Positions 14,638 to 18,967 of a stretch of 18,967 nt of DNA are shown piece by piece. Source of the stretch: CAYLHS01 sp964383535 (GTDB lineage: Bacteria > Actinomycetota > Acidimicrobiia > Spongiisociales > UBA4744). A model generated the notes under the pieces. It was not told the DNA's origin. It saw only the letters and a list, made by a program, of their open reading frames with translations, and did no database searches. A program made the translations under genes and the position numbers. The stretch spans positions 1 through 18,967 of the forward strand of contig CAYLHS010000044.1 in the NCBI GenBank assembly GCA_964383535.1, in the 5' to 3' direction. Each line of letters starts with the position of its first letter. Position 1 is the stretch's first letter.

Positions 14638-16032
14638 GTGTTCACTACTCTGCCGTCCATGGCCGACCCAGAACGTGTTCATCGAACGTGGCTCCACTCC
14701 AGTCGAGTCTTCCCCAGAGTCTTCATCTCCCCGGTGTTGGAGTTCATGCGGCTGGAGGCCTCATCGGGTGCCGTCATGCTCATCGCTGCCCTCGTCGCCA
14801 TCATCTGGGCGAACCTTCCAGGTGGCGAGAGCTACGAACGATTCTGGGAGATCGCAGTCAACCTCCACATCGGAGGCTTCGCCCTCAACGAAACACTCCG
14901 TGAAGTCGTCAACGACGGTCTGATGACCATCTTCTTCTTCGTCGTCGGACTCGAGATCAAACGGGAACTCGCGGTGGGCGAGCTGAGGGATCCCAAGGCG
15001 GCCGGACTCCCTGTCGTCGCCGCCCTTGGCGGGATGATCTTTCCAGCGCTCATCTACTTGGCGTTCGTCCACCCGCTCGGACCGAGCGCGATTCGTGGCT
15101 GGGGAGTTCCGGTGGCAACGGATATCGCGTTCTCCGTAGGCGTCCTCGCTCTCGTTTCCAAACGGGTGCCGCTCGGTGCGAAGCTCTTTCTCCTCACACT
15201 CGCCATCGCCGACGACATCGGCGGCATCATCGTGATCGCCATCTTCTACACACACAACCTCGCCGTCTTCTACCTTCTCGGAGCGATCGCCTTGTTCGGA
15301 CTCGTGAAGGTCGCGGAGCGGGTCGGCATCCGTGCGTCTGCGTTCTACTGGGTGGTCGGACTCGTCATCTGGTACTTCATGCTCGAGTCCGGCGTGCACC
15401 CGACGCTCACCGGCGTGTTCCTCGGATTGCTGACACCTGCACTCGCCATGTACTCAGACAAGGAGTACTACGACAAGTCCGCCTACCTTCTCAAGGTCTA
15501 CGGGCCGGAGGAAGCATCACGACACTCGCAAGCGCGGGCCGATCACGGGGCCAGACAGGTCGCGTCCATCGCATCTGAGTCGATTCCTCCGCTGAACAGA
15601 CTCGAGCACACGCTGGCACCATGGAGCTCGTTCTTCGTGATTCCGGTGTTCGCCCTCGCGAACGCCGGGGTTCGGTTTGCCGGCGTCAACATCCTGACCG
15701 AACTGACGAGCAAGGTGACCCTCGGCGTCGCAGTCGGTCTTCTCGTCGGCAAGTTCGTCGGGGTGTCCCTCTTCACCGCGATCGCCGTGAAGCTTGGCAT
15801 CGGGAAGCTACCCAAGAACACCACGTGGCGCCACCTGTTCGGAGTGGCGCTGCTCGCAGGGGTCGGCTTCACCGTCGCCCTGTTCATCGCGACGCTCGCG
15901 TTCACAGACATTCAACACATCGACAAGGCAAAGACCGGCATCTTCGCCGGCTCGCTCATAGCCGGCGTGTTGGGGTACATGTATCTGCGGTTCTTCACGA
16001 AACCGGTCGAAACGGGTCAACTCAACGAGTAG
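14638..16032 (+). CDS. nhaA: Na+/H+ antiporter NhaA
   Basis: NhaA exchanges external protons for internal sodium to control pH and salt balance at the membrane. The central motif AIADDIGG carries the paired aspartates Asp192 and Asp193, the ion-binding residues (Asp163 and Asp164 in E. coli). Other family blocks are FMRLEASSGAVMLIAALVAI near the start, DGLMTIFFFVVGLEIKREL, VPVATDIAFSVGVL, SGVHPTLTGV and GKFVGVSLF. Many transmembrane segments are evident. At 464 residues it is longer than E. coli NhaA (388), mainly because of a hydrophilic segment after the HPTLTG motif (about residues 272-318). The GTG at 14638 is preferred because GAGGA is 7 nt upstream. The ATG at 14659 has no ribosome site. 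Confidence 0.96.
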   Translation: MFTTLPSMADPERVHRTWLHSSRVFPRVFISPVLEFMRLEASSGAVMLIAALVAIIWANLPGGESYERFWEIAVNLHIGGFALNETLREVVNDGLMTIFFFVVGLEIKRELAVGELRDPKAAGLPVVAALGGMIFPALIYLAFVHPLGPSAIRGWGVPVATDIAFSVGVLALVSKRVPLGAKLFLLTLAIADDIGGIIVIAIFYTHNLAVFYLLGAIALFGLVKVAERVGIRASAFYWVVGLVIWYFMLESGVHPTLTGVFLGLLTPALAMYSDKEYYDKSAYLLKVYGPEEASRHSQARADHGARQVASIASESIPPLNRLEHTLAPWSSFFVIPVFALANAGVRFAGVNILTELTSKVTLGVAVGLLVGKFVGVSLFTAIAVKLGIGKLPKNTTWRHLFGVALLAGVGFTVALFIATLAFTDIQHIDKAKTGIFAGSLIAGVLGYMYLRFFTKPVETGQLNE

Positions 16033-16081
16033 GACCTGCGACCCTCCACACGCCCCCCGGCGCATCGGGTATGGTCGAAGT

Positions 16082-17443
16082 ATGGGCGATTGGGCCAATT
16101 CGAGGCGTACATATGGACGCAAGACCATCGATCGCATCCCCCAGCTGCGCTCCTGGAGCGAGGAGCAGCGACGAACACTTCGGCTCCTGACGCACGTGTT
16201 CCCGTTCCGGGTCAACGCCTACCAGCTCGAGCTGATCGACTGGTCCAAGGTGCCCGACGATCCGATTTTCAGGCTGGTGTTTCCCCAACCGGAGATGCTC
16301 GATCCGGCCACGCTCGCGAGGCTCGATTCCCTCGAGGGAGAGGCACTGACAGCCGAGGTGCGGAGGATTCACCACTCGCTCAACCCCCACCCTGCCGGTC
16401 AGCTCGACCTCAACGCGGCGTTCACCGACGGCAGACAGCTTCCAGGTGTCCAGCACAAGTATCGGGAAACCGTCCTGTATTTCCCGAAGCGAGGCCAGAC
16501 CTGTCCCGCATACTGCACCTACTGCTTCCGATGGCCGCAGTTTGTCGGTGAGGAGCGCATGCAGACATCGGATATAGAGCCCCTCCTCCACTATCTGCAG
16601 GAGCACCCGAGTGTTACCGACCTACTGATCACCGGAGGCGACCCAATGGTCATGAGGGCGCCGGTATTCTCCCGCTACTTGCAGCCGATCCTCGACGCCC
16701 GACCCGGCGGGCTAGCCAATATCCGCATTGGCACGAAGATCCCTGCATCGCGACCCCACCGTTTCGTCACGGACGATGACGCCGACGATCTGCTCCGACT
16801 CCTCGAATCCGTTGTCAAGAGTGGGCTGCATCTTGCGGTGATGGTCCACTACACACATCCCAGAGAACTCTCCACCCCCATCGCTGAGCAGGCTGTACGC
16901 CGCATCAGGGATACGGGGGCCGTCGTCCGCTCGCAGTCACCGATCGTTCGCCACATCAACGACGACTCCGGCGTGTGGGCTGACATGTGGCGCAGGCAGG
17001 TCCACCTCGGTGTCGTTCCCTACTACATGTTCGTGATTCGGGACACGGGCGCTCGCGAGTACTTCCAGCTGCCGCTGGCAGAGGCCCAGCAGATCTATGT
17101 AGACGCCTACCGCCAGGTGTCCGGTCTTGGGCGGACGGCGCGCGGCCCGGTCATGTCTACATCACCGGGCAAAATACTCATCCAGGGCGTGCCGATTGTC
17201 GGCCAGCATCGGGTCTTCTCGCTGACGTTTCTCCAGGCCCGCGATCCATCATGGGTTGGCCGAACGTTCTTCGCTCGATACGACCCAGAAGCAACTTGGT
17301 TCGACGATCTCGAGCCAACCGACGGCGCGTTCTTCTTCCGTCGGCTGCGCGCAGAACGGCCGCACCATCCACGTCCCCCGAGGAGGCCAGCATGGACGGA
17401 CAGACCATCACATGTGTCGAGTGTGGAGGAACCGCGCATCTGA
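16082..17443 (+). CDS. KamA-family radical SAM protein (lysine 2,3-aminomutase-like)
   Basis: The protein resembles lysine 2,3-aminomutase, which moves an amino group using a [4Fe-4S] cluster, S-adenosylmethionine and pyridoxal phosphate. The cluster motif is CPAYCTYC with Cys141, Cys145 and Cys148. A LITGGDP block for AdoMet and IRIGTKIPASRP follow. Lys364 in STSPGKILI is in the place of the PLP-binding lysine. In lysine aminomutase two aspartates hold the substrate's side-chain amine. One position looks kept (HINDD); the one just before the PLP lysine reads Thr/Ser, so a different substrate is likely. The length of 453 residues is normal, but the last roughly 30 residues are Arg/Pro-rich and overlap the next gene by 52 nt. 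It follows nhaA by 49 nt with only a weak ribosome site. I recall related YCTYCFRWPQF proteins only as uncharacterised KamA homologues. Confidence 0.92.
   Translation: MGDWANSRRTYGRKTIDRIPQLRSWSEEQRRTLRLLTHVFPFRVNAYQLELIDWSKVPDDPIFRLVFPQPEMLDPATLARLDSLEGEALTAEVRRIHHSLNPHPAGQLDLNAAFTDGRQLPGVQHKYRETVLYFPKRGQTCPAYCTYCFRWPQFVGEERMQTSDIEPLLHYLQEHPSVTDLLITGGDPMVMRAPVFSRYLQPILDARPGGLANIRIGTKIPASRPHRFVTDDDADDLLRLLESVVKSGLHLAVMVHYTHPRELSTPIAEQAVRRIRDTGAVVRSQSPIVRHINDDSGVWADMWRRQVHLGVVPYYMFVIRDTGAREYFQLPLAEAQQIYVDAYRQVSGLGRTARGPVMSTSPGKILIQGVPIVGQHRVFSLTFLQARDPSWVGRTFFARYDPEATWFDDLEPTDGAFFFRRLRAERPHHPRPPRRPAWTDRPSHVSSVEEPRI
17381..17386 (+). promoter_or_regulatory. Ribosome binding site of the zinc-ribbon gene, inside the radical SAM gene
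   Basis: A perfect AGGAGG lies 5 nt before the ATG at 17392, within the coding sequence of the upstream gene. It decides the start of the small downstream gene. Confidence 0.8.
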
Positions 17444-17547
17444 TCACCGAGCCTCCCGAAGGAGGCTTCGAACCGGGTGACATCCTCGTGTACCGGTGCG
17501 CAGACTGCCTGGACCGCTGGGACGTGGTGTACGAGGAGGGGGACTGA
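17392..17547 (+). CDS. Small zinc-ribbon protein (51 aa)
   Basis: This short gene starts at an ATG with a perfect ribosome site and encodes 51 residues. Two Cys pairs, CVECGG near residue 8 and CADC near residue 37, have the C-x2-C spacing of a zinc ribbon. Between them lies an acidic linker (EPPEGGFEPGD), and the C terminus is acidic (VVYEEGD). The overall layout, with ITCVECGG first and then YRCADCLDRWD, is that of small zinc-ribbon proteins common in actinobacteria. The first 52 nt overlap the end of the KamA-like gene in another frame, so the pair is translationally coupled. It could bind nucleic acid or another protein, or serve the radical SAM enzyme. None of these is shown by the sequence. 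Confidence 0.87.
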   Translation: MDGQTITCVECGGTAHLITEPPEGGFEPGDILVYRCADCLDRWDVVYEEGD

Positions 17548-17550
17548 ACA

Positions 17551-17565
17551 GCTCGCTTCGCTCGC
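17551..17565 (+). repeat. Possible repeat fragment (GCTCGCTTCGCTCGC)
   Basis: Its reverse complement begins GCGAGCGAAGC, identical over 11 bases to 12750-12760 in the hairpin of the repeat copy there. It starts 3 nt after the zinc-ribbon stop. No CTCGTAN heptamers follow, so this is at best a partial copy. Confidence 0.3.
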
Positions 17566-17709
17566 GGTCTTCAGCTATCAGCCAACGCAGCCTGGACGCG
17601 GCCTGATTCGACTCGAGATCACAGGGCGCTCCCGTCTCCTCCCCCAGGAGCCCGCATGACGAGGTTGGGGAAGCTGAATTCGGTGAAGCCGAGCACTGAG
17701 AGGGTCGCC

Positions 17710-17732
17710 CCCGCCAACGGAGTCCCGGCGGG
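17710..17732 (-). terminator. Stem-loop directly after the CoA-binding gene
   Basis: On the minus strand CCCGCC (17732-17727) pairs with GGCGGG (17715-17710) around an 11-nt loop, starting 2 nt past the stop of the CoA-binding gene. It has a GC-rich stem and no T-run. It lies in the 187-bp convergent gap with the zinc-ribbon gene and may end the minus-strand operon. Confidence 0.35.
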
Positions 17733-17734
17733 TT

Positions 17735-18136
17735 CTACACCAGGCCCAGCCTCCGCGATTCGATCACCGGGCAGCGATCCATGATGACATCCAGCCCGGC
17801 GGCCTCGGCTCTCTCTGCTGCGGCCCTGTTGATCACGCCGAGCTGCATCCACACGGCTCTCGCTCCGATGGCGATCGCCTCATCAACATGGAGTTCCGGC
17901 TCCCTGCGGAAGATGTCCACCACGTCGATGGTGCCGGGCACAGAACTCAGGTCCGGGTACGACCGTGCGCCGAGCACCCTGTCGGCCATCGGGTTGACCG
18001 GCACGATCTCGAAACCTCGGCGTTGAAGGAATGCCGCGACACCGTGGCTTGGACGCTTCGGGTTGGGCGAGAGTCCCACCACTGCCCAGCGCCCTGGCGT
18101 GGTCAAGAGCCGGCGAATCGTCTCTTCGGAGTTCAC
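17735..18136 (-). CDS. CoA-binding-domain protein (YccU-like)
   Basis: This small protein consists of a single CoA-binding (succinyl-CoA-synthetase-type Rossmann) domain. The nucleotide-binding block WAVVGLSPNPKRPSHGVAAF is near the start. It is followed by FEIVPVNPMADRVLGARSYPDL, then VDVVDIFRREPELHVDEAIAIGARAVWMQLG and a C-terminal MDRCPVIE. These match the stand-alone YccU-like family, whose function is unclear. I choose the GTG at 18136. An upstream ATG at 18229 would add an Arg/Gly-rich leader unlike the family and would overlap the membrane protein gene. The result is 133 residues, normal for the family. It starts 11 nt after the stop of the membrane protein gene, so it is the third gene of a minus-strand operon. 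Confidence 0.9.
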   Translation of the reverse strand: MNSEETIRRLLTTPGRWAVVGLSPNPKRPSHGVAAFLQRRGFEIVPVNPMADRVLGARSYPDLSSVPGTIDVVDIFRREPELHVDEAIAIGARAVWMQLGVINRAAAERAEAAGLDVIMDRCPVIESRRLGLV

Positions 18137-18147
18137 AAGCGATGAGC

Positions 18148-18834
18148 CTAGACCCGCCGTCGTACCCCGCCCACGGCGGCGATGCCCGCAGTTGCTGCCG
18201 ACAACCCAAGCGACAGCAGCGCCTCCCACCAGGTGACCACATCACTCGTGCATTCCTCCGATTCGATTGTGCCGTCGGGTCCGCCCGTGACGGTCCCGTG
18301 GCCGGTCCATATCCCCGAATCGCTTGCCCAGATCCAGCCCCCACCCACGGTCGCCTCGGTCTCCGCGACGCCGTCCGCGTAGGTGCGAGTGCATATCGGG
18401 TTCTGGTAGACGAACAACGCGAGGAGCGCACAGAACGAGGCGATCACCAGGGTCGGCCACAGCACGATCTCCCGCCACCGCGTCTGCACCGGCCGCGGCC
18501 AGCGCCCGAACGCGTTGGCCCACAGCAGCGCCGGAATGAGTTCCAGTAGACCAAACGAAAACAGGGCGAGGATGCCCGAAGTCACCGCGACCGCTGCGGC
18601 TGCAGGAAGTAGGCGTGGCCGCCCTCGGAGGGCCAGCAACGCGATGGTCGGAGCAATCGAGAACACACCGGCGATGCCTACAGCTCTCGCGAAGCCCCAG
18701 AGGTTGAGAGGCACTCGGGGCGAGCCGTTGACGAGCGCGAGGACGAACGCTCCCGTGGCCAATGCGTAGGCGATCACGATGCCGTATGTAGCCGGCCGAC
18801 GGGCTGATTGAACCTGTTCGAGGGTTCCCATCAT
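18148..18834 (-). CDS. Hypothetical multi-pass membrane protein (228 aa)
   Basis: I do not recognise the family. Hydrophobic segments are visible near residues 17-36 (YGIVIAYALATGAFVLALV), 44-65, 73-105 (probably two), 121-142, and at the C-terminal end. Between the last two lies a polar stretch of about 60 residues with two Cys (NPICTRTY and SEECTSD) and a Gly/Trp-rich segment (GGGWIWASDSGIWTG), which probably faces outside and may carry a disulfide. The start is taken at the ATG of 18834, whose ATGA overlaps the stop of the upstream gene. The adjacent ATG at 18831 is an equal alternative. An ATG four codons further out (18846) is also open. It sits between the cut-off gene at the edge and the CoA-binding gene, in one operon. 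Confidence 0.72.
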   Translation of the reverse strand: MMGTLEQVQSARRPATYGIVIAYALATGAFVLALVNGSPRVPLNLWGFARAVGIAGVFSIAPTIALLALRGRPRLLPAAAAVAVTSGILALFSFGLLELIPALLWANAFGRWPRPVQTRWREIVLWPTLVIASFCALLALFVYQNPICTRTYADGVAETEATVGGGWIWASDSGIWTGHGTVTGGPDGTIESEECTSDVVTWWEALLSLGLSAATAGIAAVGGVRRRV

Positions 18835-18967
18835 CGGCCTCCACACAGCGGACCGTTCCAGTTCCAGAAGTCGACTCCCATGACAATCGCCGACCCTGCG
18901 CCTGCGTCAAAGACGAACTGGCGCACCAACTCTGTGGGTCCCGTCACAACCATTGCCACGACACCCG
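18831..18967 (-). CDS. C-terminal fragment of an unknown protein, cut by the window edge
   Basis: The minus strand has an open frame from the right edge to a TGA at 18831-18833, giving 44 residues that begin GVVAMVVTGPTEL and end WNWNGPLCGGR. Codon third positions are GC-rich, as in the neighbours. The stop overlaps the start of the membrane protein gene by 4 nt (ATGA), typical of co-translated genes. I cannot identify the protein from this fragment. Confidence 0.6.
   Translation of the reverse strand, partial: GVVAMVVTGPTELVRQFVFDAGAGSAIVMGVDFWNWNGPLCGGR

Noticed and set aside
17656..17784. Small plus-strand frame of 42 codons with AGGAG before its ATG
   Set aside because: It overlaps the 3' end of the CoA-binding gene, has low-complexity Ser/Pro content and resembles nothing known. 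The ribosome-site match is probably chance.

Overview
The window is a GC-rich stretch of chromosome, densely packed with genes and almost entirely housekeeping or metabolic in content. Two genes point to Actinomycetota: a WhiB-type iron-sulfur regulator (7341-7589, minus) and the mismatch-repair endonuclease NucS (10663-11322, minus). The mixture of genes and the intergenic repeat style would suit a deep-branching, probably uncultured lineage such as Acidimicrobiia, but that is inference. I see no tRNA, rRNA, CRISPR array, insertion sequence or prophage.

Layout. 1-1283: 3' part of a TSPPY-type DNA methyltransferase with an extra C-terminal domain. 1328-2755: secreted S41 lipoprotein protease, tail-to-tail with msrA (2744-3388). 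3603-4286: DUF2461 protein, convergent with an unrecognised acidic protein (4393-4947). 5151-7589: minus-strand operon whiB, YbhN-like membrane protein, acyl-CoA dehydrogenase. Diverging from whiB, 7651-10083: alkaline-phosphatase-superfamily phosphodiesterase and M20 metallodipeptidase. 10205-11874: minus-strand group of a small lipoprotein, nucS and trmL. 12079-12477: VOC protein. 12478-12804: a gene-poor gap with hairpins and a repeat. 12805-14108: Asp-box beta-propeller protein translationally coupled to a MoaD/ThiS-like protein ending in Gly-Gly. 14186-14578 (minus): YbaN-like DUF454 membrane protein, divergent from nhaA (14638-16032). 16082-17547: KamA-family radical SAM protein overlapped by a 51-residue zinc-ribbon gene. 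17735-18967: minus-strand operon of a cut-off unknown protein, an unknown membrane protein and a CoA-binding-domain protein.

How the genes work together. Several pairs are linked by overlap or very short spacing: nucS-trmL (1 nt), propeller-MoaD (1 nt), radical SAM-zinc ribbon (52 nt), phosphodiesterase-dipeptidase (9 nt), and the right-edge operon (4 nt, then 11 nt). MsrA, the DNA-repair nuclease and the antiporter suggest ordinary stress and ion homeostasis.

The most interesting parts are the propeller/MoaD pair, the KamA-like enzyme with its overlapping zinc ribbon, the methyltransferase's C-terminal domain, and a degenerate intergenic repeat built from tandem CTCGTAN heptamers and a GGCGAGCGAAG hairpin, found in at least three intergenic gaps.
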